Assembly (NCBI GenBank): GCA_035544895.1
Contig: DASZZM010000080.1
Location: 1-64,000 of the forward strand
Reading direction: 5' to 3'
DNA from: JASLEW01 sp035544895
GTDB lineage: Bacteria; Acidobacteriota; Thermoanaerobaculia; Multivoradales; UBA5704
DNA: 64,000 nucleotides
Of the stretch, positions 8,902 through 17,989 are shown one piece after another. Every line of letters starts with the position of its first letter. Within the stretch, counting starts at the first letter, position 1. The notes under the pieces are model-generated. The model made no database searches. It saw only the letters and a list, made by a program, of their open reading frames with translations, and was not told where the DNA came from. The translations under genes were made by a program, and so were the position numbers.

Positions 8902-11487
8902 TCATGCCGGTACGGCCGAGCGTGACTCATTCCACGCCGCAAGCAACTTCTCGAGCTCGCCAAGATCGACCGGCTTGAGCATGTGCGCGTCGAAGCCCGC
9001 CTCGCGCGCCAGTTGCAGGTCGCTATCCGCACCGTATCCGGTCAAGGCCACCAGCCTGGTGTTCTTCATCACCGGGTCATGGTGCAGACGGCGGGCTACC
9101 TCGTAACCGTCGATCTCCGGCAGGCCGATGTCCAGCAGCACCACGTCCGGCCTCCACGCCAGCGCCGCCTGGAGGCCGACAGAGCCCGTGTGCGCCACCT
9201 GCACCCCGTGTCCGTTGTGCTTGAGGACGCCCGCGAGCATCGTGCACGAATCCACGTTGTCATCCACCAGCAGCACGCGCAGCCCTGGTACGCCGCGCTG
9301 CTCGTGCCGTGCGGGCGTCACGGCAGCCTGCATCCCGGGAGCGGGCACCGTGGCGAGGCGCACGACGAATTCGCTGCCCCGACGCAACCCCGGGCTATGC
9401 GCTTCCACCGTTCCGCCGTGCAGCTCCACCAGCCGTTGCACCAGGTTCAGCCCGATGCCCAATCCGCCTTGCGAGCGGTCCAGCGAGGGATCGGCCTGCG
9501 TGAACAGGTCGAAGATGCGCGGCAGCAGTTCCGGCGCGATCCCGATGCCGGAGTCGCGGACGCGCAGCAGCGCGTAATCGTTTCCGTGCTCGAGGCTCAC
9601 CTCGATACGGCCGCCTTCGTCCGTGTACTTCACGGCGTTGTTGAGCAGGTTCACGACCACTGCCTCCAGCCGGGCCGCGTCGGCCAGCACCCAGACCGGC
9701 TCCGCCGGAAGCGTCAGTGCCGTTTCATGCCGGCGCTGCTCGATGAGCGGCCCGACGGTCTCCAGCGTGTCGCGTACGATCTGGCGCAGATCTACTTTTT
9801 CGAGATTCAACCGGATCCGCCCGGTGGCAACGCGCGAGACCTCCAGCAGGTCGCTCACCAGCCGCGTCAGTTGCGCCACCTGCCGCTCGATGACCTCGCG
9901 GGCCTGCTGCTGGATCAGGTTCTCGCTGCCGCGCTCATGGAGGCGCAGCAGGTGCGTAGCGCTGCGGATCGGGGCCAGCGGGTTGCGCAGCTCGTGCGAC
10001 AGCATGGCCAGGAACTCGTCCTTGCGGCGGTGCAGGTCGGCCAGGGCCTCGGCCTGCTGCTTGACCTGTTGCTCCATCTGGGCCCGCAGCGAGATGTCGC
10101 GCACGTTGCACTGCGCCACCAGCCGGTGGTCCTCGGTGTAGACGTTGCTGACGAACTCGACCTGCGTGGTTTCCCCGTTGGGTTTCATCACCGGCAGGTG
10201 GTCATAGCGGATGTAGCCGTTCTGTTGCAGCTCTTTGAAGGCCGACTTGTTGGCGGCCTCGTCTCCGAACATTCCGATCTCGTAGAGCTCCTTGCCCATG
10301 AGGTTGGCCAGTTCCAGGCCCAGCAGCCCGCACATGAAGGCGTTGGCGTCGATGATCTTCCCGGTTTTCGCGTCGAGGATGAGGATGCCGTCCTTGGCGG
10401 TTTGGAAGAGCCGCCGGTACCGAATCTCCGATCCCCCCAGCGCCGCTTCCATCCGCTTGCGCGCGGTCATGTCGCGTGCCACATTGGACGCGCCGATGAT
10501 GTGCCCCGCGGCGTCCCTGATTGGCGAGACGGCCAGCGAGATGCTCACTCGCCGGCCATCCTTGGTCTGGCGCTCGGTCTCGAAGTGATCCACTCTCTCG
10601 CCGCGCCGGAGACGAGCGAACACGTCGTCCTCTTCCGCGCGCCGATCGGCGGGAATGATGAGGGAGATCCGCTGCCCCAGCGCTTCCGCGGCGGTGAAGC
10701 CGAACATTCTCTCGGCGGCGGGGTTCCAGGCCGTGATGAAGCCGTCCAGTGTCGTGCCGACGATGGCGTCATCCGAAGAATCGACGATGGCGGCGAGCCC
10801 GGCGCGCACTTCGCCGTGCTCCCGCAGGGTGTCCAGCGCCGCCCGTGCCTGGTACGCCGACGAGGCGAACCGGCTCAGGCTGACCAGTTGCCGCAGGTCC
10901 TCGTTGTCGAATTTGCGGCGATCGTCGTGCATGATCGCCCAGATCGTGCCGACTGCTTTCCCCTCGACGTAGAAGGGAACCAGCAGGCACTCGGCGACTG
11001 CGGGCGTCACCGGGAGGAAATAGGTGTAGCGCCGCTCGAAGTGCCTGAACATCAACGGGACGTTGCGGTCGAGCACGTCGCCGCAGGGTCCGAAATCGCG
11101 CGGCGTCCCGCCGCCGATGTGAGGCTTCCATACGCCTGCGATCGCCGGCCAGTGGAAATGCTCTCCGCCATCCTCCTTGATCAGGAGGCTGACGCCCGCC
11201 GAGTCCACCTGGAATGTCTCCAGGATCGTCTCGGCCAATCTCTGAAGGACGGTGCGCGGCGAGTCGGCCAGCGCCTGGGACAGCGCCACGAGCGCGCGGT
11301 TCTCTTTTTCGTAATCCGGCGGACGCGACGGGCGCCGGTTCAGCTCGTCGGTGCACAGGACCGACTCGAGCGGGACCACGCCATCGACGTTCAAGGCTTG
11401 CACGGCCTTCCCCGTTTCCGGAGTTGCTCCCGCCGCTCCCCCGCGCGGCGCATGCTTCGCCTTTGCGGTTGCTTTCTTTTCCGACAT
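8902..11487 (-). CDS. Hybrid sensor histidine kinase (GAF-PAS-PAS-HisKA-HATPase-REC)
   Basis: 861 aa, cytoplasmic, with no membrane helix. In order: GAF-like domain (about 70-215), PAS (about 228-345, with the A-I-V-G-T-T-L-D-G-F-I-T-A-W-N-P core), second PAS (about 352-470), HisKA with phospho-acceptor H498 in M-L-S-H-E-L-R-N-P, HATPase with N-box N-L-L-N-N-A (613-618) and G1 D-S-G-I-G-I (646-651), and a receiver domain with Asp786 and Lys838. Such proteins autophosphorylate on His and pass phosphate to their own receiver, then to a phosphotransfer partner not found here. Start ATG 11487 has AGGAG nine bases upstream. Signal unknown. Confidence 0.93.
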   Translation of the reverse strand: MSEKKATAKAKHAPRGGAAGATPETGKAVQALNVDGVVPLESVLCTDELNRRPSRPPDYEKENRALVALSQALADSPRTVLQRLAETILETFQVDSAGVSLLIKEDGGEHFHWPAIAGVWKPHIGGGTPRDFGPCGDVLDRNVPLMFRHFERRYTYFLPVTPAVAECLLVPFYVEGKAVGTIWAIMHDDRRKFDNEDLRQLVSLSRFASSAYQARAALDTLREHGEVRAGLAAIVDSSDDAIVGTTLDGFITAWNPAAERMFGFTAAEALGQRISLIIPADRRAEEDDVFARLRRGERVDHFETERQTKDGRRVSISLAVSPIRDAAGHIIGASNVARDMTARKRMEAALGGSEIRYRRLFQTAKDGILILDAKTGKIIDANAFMCGLLGLELANLMGKELYEIGMFGDEAANKSAFKELQQNGYIRYDHLPVMKPNGETTQVEFVSNVYTEDHRLVAQCNVRDISLRAQMEQQVKQQAEALADLHRRKDEFLAMLSHELRNPLAPIRSATHLLRLHERGSENLIQQQAREVIERQVAQLTRLVSDLLEVSRVATGRIRLNLEKVDLRQIVRDTLETVGPLIEQRRHETALTLPAEPVWVLADAARLEAVVVNLLNNAVKYTDEGGRIEVSLEHGNDYALLRVRDSGIGIAPELLPRIFDLFTQADPSLDRSQGGLGIGLNLVQRLVELHGGTVEAHSPGLRRGSEFVVRLATVPAPGMQAAVTPARHEQRGVPGLRVLLVDDNVDSCTMLAGVLKHNGHGVQVAHTGSVGLQAALAWRPDVVLLDIGLPEIDGYEVARRLHHDPVMKNTRLVALTGYGADSDLQLAREAGFDAHMLKPVDLGELEKLLAAWNESRSAVPA

Positions 11488-11744
11488 AGCGATTCACTCC
11501 TGCGCTGCCGCTGGGAGCCGGCCGGGGCGTAGACAGGCGCCGGCCGTGACAGTCCGCTCCCGATGCCCTCTAGCGCCGAGCGTACGATGAGTCGGTGCCA
11601 GTGCGCAAGAAGTCGGGCTCTCCCTTCTCCTTATTGAAGACGCCGTGCCGCTCAGCCGTTGGGGGGCGGGCCCCCTGGGGTCCTGGGCATGTGGCCGAAT
11701 CCAACTTGTCCGGGTCGATGCAGAGGGCGCCGGCAGCGGCGGCG

Positions 11745-12755
11745 TCACAGCCGGATGCAGATCTTGCCGAAGTGGCCGCCCGCGGCCATGTGCTCGAAGG
11801 CCTGTCGGGCCTCGGCGAGGGGGAAGACGCGGTCGATGACGGGGCGGAGGCGGTGCAGCTCGATCGCGCGGTTCATGGCCTCGAAGCTCTCGCGGTGCCC
11901 GACCAGGATGCCCTGGACGCGGATCCTCTGCATCAGGATCGAGGTCAACATCACCTCCGCGCTGGAGCCGGCCAGGTTGCCGATCAGGCTGATGCGGCCG
12001 CCGAAGCGGACCGCCTGCAAAGACTGCTGGAAGGTCCCGGCGCCCCCCACCTCGATCACGTGGTCGGCCCCGGCGCCGCCGGTCAGCTCGCGCACCCGCT
12101 TCCCCCATTGCGGCTCCGCGCGGTAGTTGATCCCTTCCGCCGCGCCCAGCTCCCGCGCCCGGCCGAGCTTCTCGTCGCTGCTCGAAGTCGCGATGACCCG
12201 CGCTCCGGCGAGCCGCGCGAGCTGCAGGGCGAAAAGCGACACCCCTCCGGTTCCCTGCACCAGCACCGTCTCGCCCGCGGCAAGCCCGCCCTCGGTCACC
12301 AGGGCGCTCCAGGCAGTGACCGCGGCGCAGGGCAGGGTCGCCGCCTCTTCGTCCGTGAGGTGCCCGGACACCCGCACCACTCCTTCCTGGTCGAGCGCCA
12401 CCAGCTCGGCGAGCATGCCGTCGAGCGGCCCGCCGAGCGTCGAGCGCAGCCGCTCCCGGGTGGGCTCGCCGGCGATCCAGCGCTGGGCGAAGGCGCCGCA
12501 CACCCGGTCGCCGACCCGCACGCGCGACACCCCCTCGCCAGTCGCCACCACCTCTCCCGCGCCATCCGAGCAGGGGATCAGCGGCAGCGGCTGCTTCGGG
12601 TTATAGCGTCCTTCGATGGTCAGCAGGTCGCGGTAGTTGAGCGATGCGGCGCGCACGCGCACCACCACCTGGCCGAAACCCGGGCGCGGCTCAGGGCGCT
12701 CCGCCTCGACGAGGTGGTCGAGGCCGAAGGCGCCGCGGATCTCGACGACGCGCAT
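11745..12755 (-). CDS. MDR-superfamily NAD(P)-dependent alcohol dehydrogenase/quinone reductase-like
   Basis: 336 aa with the medium-chain dehydrogenase fold: N-terminal catalytic domain (A-S-L-N-Y-R-D-L-L, then P-L-I-P-C-S-D-G-A-G-E-V) and a Rossmann domain with V-L-V-Q-G-T-G-G-V-S (residues about 164-173). The usual cluster of structural-zinc cysteines is absent, which favours the quinone-oxidoreductase/zinc-independent branch. It probably reduces or oxidises a small carbonyl or quinone using NADPH; the substrate is unknown. It stands alone between the kinase gene and the HIT gene. Confidence 0.88.
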   Translation of the reverse strand: MRVVEIRGAFGLDHLVEAERPEPRPGFGQVVVRVRAASLNYRDLLTIEGRYNPKQPLPLIPCSDGAGEVVATGEGVSRVRVGDRVCGAFAQRWIAGEPTRERLRSTLGGPLDGMLAELVALDQEGVVRVSGHLTDEEAATLPCAAVTAWSALVTEGGLAAGETVLVQGTGGVSLFALQLARLAGARVIATSSSDEKLGRARELGAAEGINYRAEPQWGKRVRELTGGAGADHVIEVGGAGTFQQSLQAVRFGGRISLIGNLAGSSAEVMLTSILMQRIRVQGILVGHRESFEAMNRAIELHRLRPVIDRVFPLAEARQAFEHMAAGGHFGKICIRL

Positions 12756-12839
12756 GAAGCCCGCTAGCCCCCACCGCTTGGGGCAATCCGGGTCCGGGAG
12801 AATGAAACGGCGCTGCGACGGGGCGTTGATAGTTTCGTT

Positions 12840-13271
12840 CTAACCATGATCGGCGAGCGAAGCATGCATCTTGGCGAGGAGGTCGCGGGCGGTGGAATCG
12901 GCGAGCTCTCCGGCGGGCCAGTGGAAGCTCAGGCCTTCGTGCCCGAGCTTGGGGATGACGTGGAAGTGGACGTGCATGACCGCTTGCTTGGCCTCGAGGC
13001 CGTTGTTCTGCAGGATGTTGTAGGCGGTCGCGCCGGTGGCGGCGACGACCGCGCGGCAGATCCGCGGCAGGACACGGCCGAGGGCGGCGGCGGACTCGTC
13101 GGAGAGCTCGTGGAGATGCGCCTTGCGCTCCTTGGGGACCACCAGGGTGTGACCGCGGCTGAGCGGCCCGATGTCGAGGAAGGCGAGCACGTGCTCGTCC
13201 TCGTAGACCCGCCGGCACGGGATCTCGCCAGCGAGGATCTTGTCGAAGACCGTAGTGGGTTGCTGGCTCAT
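12840..13271 (-). CDS. HIT family nucleotide hydrolase/transferase
   Basis: 143 aa, close to the normal length of Hint-type HIT proteins. The N-terminal F-D-K-I-L-A-G-E-I-P and the catalytic histidine triad H-V-H-F-H-V-I-P (H100, H102, H104) are plain. These enzymes hydrolyse AMP-linked phosphoramidates or dinucleoside polyphosphates in the cytoplasm. The open frame runs much further upstream, but codon use and homology begin at ATG 13271, so that start is chosen. It is divergent from the methyltransferase gene. Confidence 0.93.
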   Translation of the reverse strand: MSQQPTTVFDKILAGEIPCRRVYEDEHVLAFLDIGPLSRGHTLVVPKERKAHLHELSDESAAALGRVLPRICRAVVAATGATAYNILQNNGLEAKQAVMHVHFHVIPKLGHEGLSFHWPAGELADSTARDLLAKMHASLADHG

Positions 13272-13349
13272 CGCTGGATATTGTAACCGGTCGCGCGAGT
13301 GGTCGCTGCGTGCCGAGCGCCGCGGGTGTGCGAACGGAGGAGAGACGAG

Positions 13350-14099
13350 ATGACCCAGAGCGGCAAGCCGGTGTGGGACGAGTCCGACAGCAGGGAGTTT
13401 CTCGATCTGGGGCGGTTCTTCGTGCCGGAGCGCGAGGAGCAGATCGAGGCCTTCTGCTCGCTGATCCCGGAGCCGGCGGGTGCTTGTCACGTGGTCGAGC
13501 TGTGCTGCGGGGAGGGGCTGCTGGCGCGGGCGCTGCTCGAGCGTTTCCCGCCGGCGACGGTGCACGGCTACGACGGCTCGGAGGCCATGCTGGCGCGCGC
13601 CCGAGGGAGGCTCGGTGAATTCGGCGAGCGCTTCGCGGCGCGCGCCTTCGACCTCGGCGATGTTTCCTGGCGGCGCTTCCCCTGGCCGGTGCACGCGTTC
13701 GTCAGCTCGCTCGCCATCCATCACCTCGACGGGGAGGGCAAGCGCGGGCTGTTCCGCGACCTGTACGGCGCGCTGGCGCCGGGAGGCGTCTTGCTGATCG
13801 CCGACCTGGTGCTGCCCGCGAGCGCGGCCGCCAAGGAGCTGGCGGCGCGGAGCTGGGACGAGGCGGTGCGCCGGCGCTCGCTGGAGCTCGCCGGCCATCT
13901 CGGGCCGTACGAGACGTTCCGCCGCGAGCGCTGGAACTTCTACGCCGACCCCGAGCCCGACCCGGCGGACCGCCCCTCCTCGCTGCTCGACCAGCTGCGC
14001 TGGCTCGAGGAAGCCGGCTTCTCCGGCGTCGACGTCTTCTGGATGAAGGCAGGGCACGCGCTCTTCGGCGGAACGCGGCGCGCAAATGGGCATGAATAA
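13350..14099 (+). CDS. Class I SAM-dependent methyltransferase
   Basis: 249 aa. Motif I (V-V-E-L-C-C-G-E-G) lies near residue 48, the acidic D-G-S-E-A-M-L-A-R-A follows, and the post-motif A-L-A-P-G-G-V-L-L-I-A-D-L is near residue 150. This matches the Rossmann fold of small-molecule methyltransferases. GGAGG sits upstream of ATG 13350. The in-frame extension to 13299 lacks an initiation signal. The acceptor is unknown and no neighbour suggests a pathway. Confidence 0.88.
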   Translation: MTQSGKPVWDESDSREFLDLGRFFVPEREEQIEAFCSLIPEPAGACHVVELCCGEGLLARALLERFPPATVHGYDGSEAMLARARGRLGEFGERFAARAFDLGDVSWRRFPWPVHAFVSSLAIHHLDGEGKRGLFRDLYGALAPGGVLLIADLVLPASAAAKELAARSWDEAVRRRSLELAGHLGPYETFRRERWNFYADPEPDPADRPSSLLDQLRWLEEAGFSGVDVFWMKAGHALFGGTRRANGHE

Positions 14100-14592
14100 A
14101 CGAAATCGGGGCCGGATTGGTTCGCGGCTTGCATAGCCCACTCCGGCATGAGGAGGATGGCTTCCGGCACGCGCCTCCTGCCCCGGCGGGCCAGATCTGG
14201 CGCTGCGGGCAAATTTCCTCTTGACAGCGGGAATAACTCCGCTACGCTTTACGACGTGGACGAGAACGTGTCGACTGACCAACCTCCGAGTACTCCCGAC
14301 AGCGTCGCCTTTGCGGATGTCTGGCGCCCGTTGCCAGGCCGGCTTTTCTCTCTCCGCGCTCCCGCCCCCCTCTCTCCCACTCCTCGCCGCAGCGAACTCC
14401 AGCTTGACCGCCCCCTGCGGCAGCACTCTTTCGCGCTAGCGCGTTAGCCGCCATGCGTTCGGAGCCCCCCGGGGCATCTCCGCCGGTCGATCGAACCGGA
14501 CGGCGTATCGGTTCAGAAGCCTCTGGAAGGGGACGCCCCCTTCACCGCGCACCAACCAGTCTCGTTCCACATCTTCACAAGGAGGCCCGAAG
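14100..14592 (+). promoter_or_regulatory. Long leader/promoter region before the radical SAM operon
   Basis: The 493 bases hold no supported gene. TTGACA at 14221-14226 followed after 16 bases by TACGCT (14243-14248) is a plausible sigma-70-type promoter. It would give a leader of about 340 nt. A 7-bp hairpin (14526-14532 with 537-543) lies about 50 bases before the kamA start and shares a 16-base core (14525-14540) with the complement of repeat family C. No known riboswitch was recognised. Confidence 0.35.
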
Positions 14593-15756
14593 ATGAGTCA
14601 GGAGGCATGCGCCTCACTGGTGTCGCCCACGGCCAGGCGCGAAGAGATCTGCGCCGTGGTCAACGATTGCTACGACCTCGCGACCTGGAGTGATTGGCGC
14701 TGGCAGCTGCGCCACCGCCTTACCCGCCTCGATCAGTTCGAACGCCTGCTGCGCCTTACCGAGGCGGAGCGGCGGGGATTGACGCTGGCGAGCGAGAAGT
14801 TCTCCGTCGCCGTGACCCCGCACTTCGCCGCCCTGATCGACGAGCTGGACCCGAGCTGCCCGATCCGCAAGCAGGTCGTGCCGGTCGAAGGCGAGCTGGT
14901 GGTCAGCGCCGGCGACATGACCGACCCTTGCGGCGAGGACGACTCGACCGTCGTCGAAGGGCTGGTGCATCGCTATCCGGACCGCGTGCTCTTCCTCGTT
15001 CTCGACACCTGCGCCGCCTATTGCCGCTACTGCACCCGCAGCCGGCTGGTCAGCCAGGGCGAGCTCGAGCCGCTCGGGCGCCGCGTCGAGGCCGCCCTCG
15101 CCTACCTGCGAGCGCACACCGAGATCCGCGACGTCCTGCTCTCCGGCGGCGACCCGCTGCTGATGTCGGACGCCAGCCTCGATAAGCTCCTCGGGCGGCT
15201 GCGCGACATTCCGCACGTCGAATTCCTGCGCATCGGCACACGCATCCCGGGCTTCCTGCCGCAACGCATCACGCCCGAGCTGGTCGCCGTCCTGCGCCGC
15301 CACCGCGTCTGGCTGTCGGTCCACTTCTGCCACGCGAGCGAGCTCACGCCTGAGGTGGCGCAGGCCGCCGACCTGCTCGCCGACGGCGGCATACCGATGG
15401 GCTGCCAGACAGTCCTGTTGCGCGGCATCAACGATTCGGTCGAGACCCTGCGCGACCTCTTCCATGGGCTGCTCAAGCTGCGCATCCGGCCCTACTACCT
15501 CTACCAGTGCGATCCGGTGCTCGGCACCGGGCACCTGCGCACCACGGTGCAGAAGGGCCTTGACCTGATGGCCGAGCTGCGCGGCTTTACCACCGGCTAT
15601 GCCATCCCCACCTATGTCGTGGACGCGCCGGGCGGTGGCGGCAAGATCCCGGTGCAGGGCGAAACCATCGTCGGCCATGCCGCGGGTGTCTGGCAGCTGC
15701 GCAACTGGGCCGGCCGGAACTACCAGTACGTCGATCCCGTCGAGGCACATCAATAG
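14593..15756 (+). CDS. kamA: Lysine 2,3-aminomutase-like radical SAM enzyme (KamA family)
   Basis: 387 aa. The radical SAM cluster motif is C140-x3-C144-x2-C147 (C-A-A-Y-C-R-Y-C), and the PLP lysine is K351 in D-A-P-G-G-G-G-K. By spacing to the studied clostridial enzyme, the residues that hold lysine (Arg134, Asp293, Asp330 there) correspond to R149, D307 and D344 here. That supports L-lysine to L-beta-lysine rather than the glutamate variant. AAGGAGG precedes ATG 14593. It leads an operon with two ATP-grasp ligases, which argues that beta-lysine is condensed into a product rather than degraded. An EF-P modifying (EpmB-like) role is the alternative. Confidence 0.88.
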   Translation: MSQEACASLVSPTARREEICAVVNDCYDLATWSDWRWQLRHRLTRLDQFERLLRLTEAERRGLTLASEKFSVAVTPHFAALIDELDPSCPIRKQVVPVEGELVVSAGDMTDPCGEDDSTVVEGLVHRYPDRVLFLVLDTCAAYCRYCTRSRLVSQGELEPLGRRVEAALAYLRAHTEIRDVLLSGGDPLLMSDASLDKLLGRLRDIPHVEFLRIGTRIPGFLPQRITPELVAVLRRHRVWLSVHFCHASELTPEVAQAADLLADGGIPMGCQTVLLRGINDSVETLRDLFHGLLKLRIRPYYLYQCDPVLGTGHLRTTVQKGLDLMAELRGFTTGYAIPTYVVDAPGGGGKIPVQGETIVGHAAGVWQLRNWAGRNYQYVDPVEAHQ

Positions 15757-16757
15757 TGTCCAGCCCGCAGAAGCCGCTGGCGATCGCGCTCGCCTACGAC
15801 CTCAAGTCCGAGTACCTGGCCGCGGGTTTCTCACCCGAGGAGGTGATGGAGTTCGACGACGAGGACACCGTCGCGGCGCTGGCCGCGACGCTCGAGGAGA
15901 TGGGTCACCGCGTCGAGCGGGTGGGCTGCGGCATCGAGCTGGCGAAGCGCCTGGCGGCGGGCCGCCGCTGGGACCTCGTGTTCACGATCGCCGAGGGGGT
16001 GCGCGGCCGCTCGCGCGAGGCGCAGGTGCCGGCGGTGTGCGAGCTCTTCGGACAGCCGTATACCTTCTCCGATCCACTCACCTCGGCGATCACACTCGAC
16101 AAACCGATGGCCAAGCGCCTGGTGCGCGACCTCGGCCTGCCGACCGCGGACTTCGTGATGGTGACGCATCCCGAGGAGGCGGACACGGTGGCGCTGGCGC
16201 CGCCCCTGTTCGCCAAACCGATTGCGGAAGGCAGCTCCAAGGGGATCGACGGCCACTCCAAGGTGGCCAATCGCGAGGAGCTGCGACGCGCCTGCGGTGA
16301 GCTGCTGGAGGCCTTTGGCCAGCCGGTGCTGGTCGAGAGCTATCTGCCCGGCCGCGAGGTCACGGTGGGGATCGTCGGCAACGGCGCCGCGGCGCTCCCG
16401 GTGGGGACGATGGAGATCGCATTCACCAAAGGCTGCGACCGCGAGTTCTACACCGCCCTCAACAAGGGGGAGTTCGAGGAGCGCGTCTCCTACCGCCTGC
16501 TCGACGGCGAGCCGCTCGGCGAGCGGGCGCGGCAGATCGCGCTCGCCGTCTACCACGCGCTCGGCTGCCGGGATGCGGCGCGCATCGACCTGCGCTGCGA
16601 TGCCGCCGGCGAACCGCAGTTCCTGGAGGTCAACCCTCTGCCTGGCCTGCATCCCACGCGGTCGGATCTGCCGATCATGTGCAAGCTGGGCGGCATCGAC
16701 TACCGCGAGCTGCTGGCGAGGATCGTCGCCGCCGCGGCGGAAAGATGGGGGCTATAA
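15756..16757 (+). CDS. ATP-grasp ligase, D-Ala-D-Ala ligase-like (first of pair)
   Basis: 333 aa, GTG start overlapping the last base of the kamA stop. ATP-grasp features: P-P-L-F-A-K-P-I-A-E-G-S-S-K-G, V-L-V-E-S-Y-L-P-G-R-E-V-T-V-G, and the metal-binding D-L-R...F-L-E-V-N-P-L-P-G-L-H. These enzymes activate a carboxylate as acyl-phosphate and join it to an amine. The N-terminal Ddl signature is not clear and the genes lie away from cell-wall genes. A peptide or amide ligase acting on beta-lysine or another amino acid is therefore more likely than peptidoglycan Ddl; that is inference. Confidence 0.85.
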   Translation: MSSPQKPLAIALAYDLKSEYLAAGFSPEEVMEFDDEDTVAALAATLEEMGHRVERVGCGIELAKRLAAGRRWDLVFTIAEGVRGRSREAQVPAVCELFGQPYTFSDPLTSAITLDKPMAKRLVRDLGLPTADFVMVTHPEEADTVALAPPLFAKPIAEGSSKGIDGHSKVANREELRRACGELLEAFGQPVLVESYLPGREVTVGIVGNGAAALPVGTMEIAFTKGCDREFYTALNKGEFEERVSYRLLDGEPLGERARQIALAVYHALGCRDAARIDLRCDAAGEPQFLEVNPLPGLHPTRSDLPIMCKLGGIDYRELLARIVAAAAERWGL

Positions 16758-17965
16758 CGGTGAACGGAGACGCCTTCCGCCGGCCGGTGATCGTCGCCCA
16801 CAACCCGGTGGGCGAGGCCGACGATCCTTCGACGTCCGACGTCCTCGAACAGGTCGAGCTGGTGGCGGGCGCCCTCGCCGAGCTCGAGGCGCCCTTCACG
16901 CAAGTGGCGGTCTCGGGCTGGAGGCCCTGGGAATGCGCGCCCCGCCTCGCCGCCGCGCGCGGCGCGCTCGGCCCGCCCCGAGTCGACCGCCGGCGTCCTC
17001 AGCGGGCCGGCCGCTCCCGCGACGGCCGGCCCTCGCGGTCGTTGCCGATTGTCTTCAACCTGGTGGAAGCGCCTCCTGGCAAGTCGCAGCTGCATCCTGC
17101 CACCGCCGGGGTCTTCGAGTTGCTCGGCCTGCCTTTCACCGGCTCGTGCGCCGCGGCTCTGTGGTTGACCACCGACAAGCTGACGACTCGCGCGGTGCTC
17201 GCCGCCGAAGGGCTGCCCGTCGCACCCGGCGGACGGCTGGACGCCGCCAATGCCGAGGTCCTCGACCGCGTGCCGCCGCCGTGGATTCTCAAGCCTGCAT
17301 GCGAGGACGCTTCGCTCGGCCTGGAGGGCAACCCGCTCTGTGCCACCCGCTCGGCCGCGCTCGCCCGCGCCGGCGAGCTGGCGCGGCGCTTTCCCGGCCA
17401 GCCTTTGCTCGCCGAGCGCTACCTGCCGGGGCGCGAGCTCAATGTCTCGATCCTGGCCGGCCCCGCCGCGGCCTTGCCCACCGCCCTGCCGATCGCCGAG
17501 ATCGTCTTCACCGACTTCCCCGAGTGGATGCCTCGCGTCGTCGGGTATGAGGCCAAGTGGCTGCCCGGTTCGTTTGCCTACCAGCACACGGTGCGGCGCT
17601 TCCCCGACGATCCGGCCGATCAGCCGCTCCTCGACCGGGTGCGCCGCCTGGCCCTGGCCGCCTGGCGCGCCTGCGGCCTGGCCGGCTACGGCCGCGTGGA
17701 CTTGCGTCTCGACGAGGCAGGCGAGCCGCACGTGCTGGAGGTGAACGCCAACCCGTGTCTGGCCCCTGGAGCAGGTTTCATGGCCGCGGCCGAGCGCGCC
17801 GGCCTGACTCCCCGTGACGTGGTCGCCCGCATCCTTGCCGCGGCGCTCGCGCGGCACGATCGCTCAACCCCGGCCGCCGAGGAGAGCGCGTGGCCTGCTC
17901 TCCGGCCGCCGGCGGCCGGCGCCAAGCTCGCACGCCCGGCGCGGCGGCGAGTCGCGGCCGGGTAA
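16745..17965 (+). CDS. ATP-grasp ligase (second of pair)
   Basis: 406 aa from ATG 16745, overlapping the previous gene by 13 bases; GTG 16760 is an alternative start. ATP-grasp core: T-T-D-K-L-T-T-R, P-W-I-L-K-P-A-C-E-D-A-S-L-G, L-L-A-E-R-Y-L-P-G-R-E-L-N-V, and D-L-R-L-D...V-L-E-V-N-A-N-P-C-L-A-P. It is a paralogue of the upstream ligase with a different substrate-lid region and an Arg-rich insert near residues 65-100. The C-terminal 25 residues are low-complexity Pro/Ala/Arg. Together with kamA it would give a three-enzyme pathway able to build a small peptide-like product. Confidence 0.83.
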   Translation: MGAITVNGDAFRRPVIVAHNPVGEADDPSTSDVLEQVELVAGALAELEAPFTQVAVSGWRPWECAPRLAAARGALGPPRVDRRRPQRAGRSRDGRPSRSLPIVFNLVEAPPGKSQLHPATAGVFELLGLPFTGSCAAALWLTTDKLTTRAVLAAEGLPVAPGGRLDAANAEVLDRVPPPWILKPACEDASLGLEGNPLCATRSAALARAGELARRFPGQPLLAERYLPGRELNVSILAGPAAALPTALPIAEIVFTDFPEWMPRVVGYEAKWLPGSFAYQHTVRRFPDDPADQPLLDRVRRLALAAWRACGLAGYGRVDLRLDEAGEPHVLEVNANPCLAPGAGFMAAAERAGLTPRDVVARILAAALARHDRSTPAAEESAWPALRPPAAGAKLARPARRRVAAG

Positions 17966-17989
17966 GCCGATCCAGCTGCCGGAGGTTTT

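Noticed and set aside
13272..14426. Upstream extension of the HIT protein open frame
   Set aside because: The long in-frame extension runs opposite the methyltransferase gene; the HIT family begins at ATG 13271.
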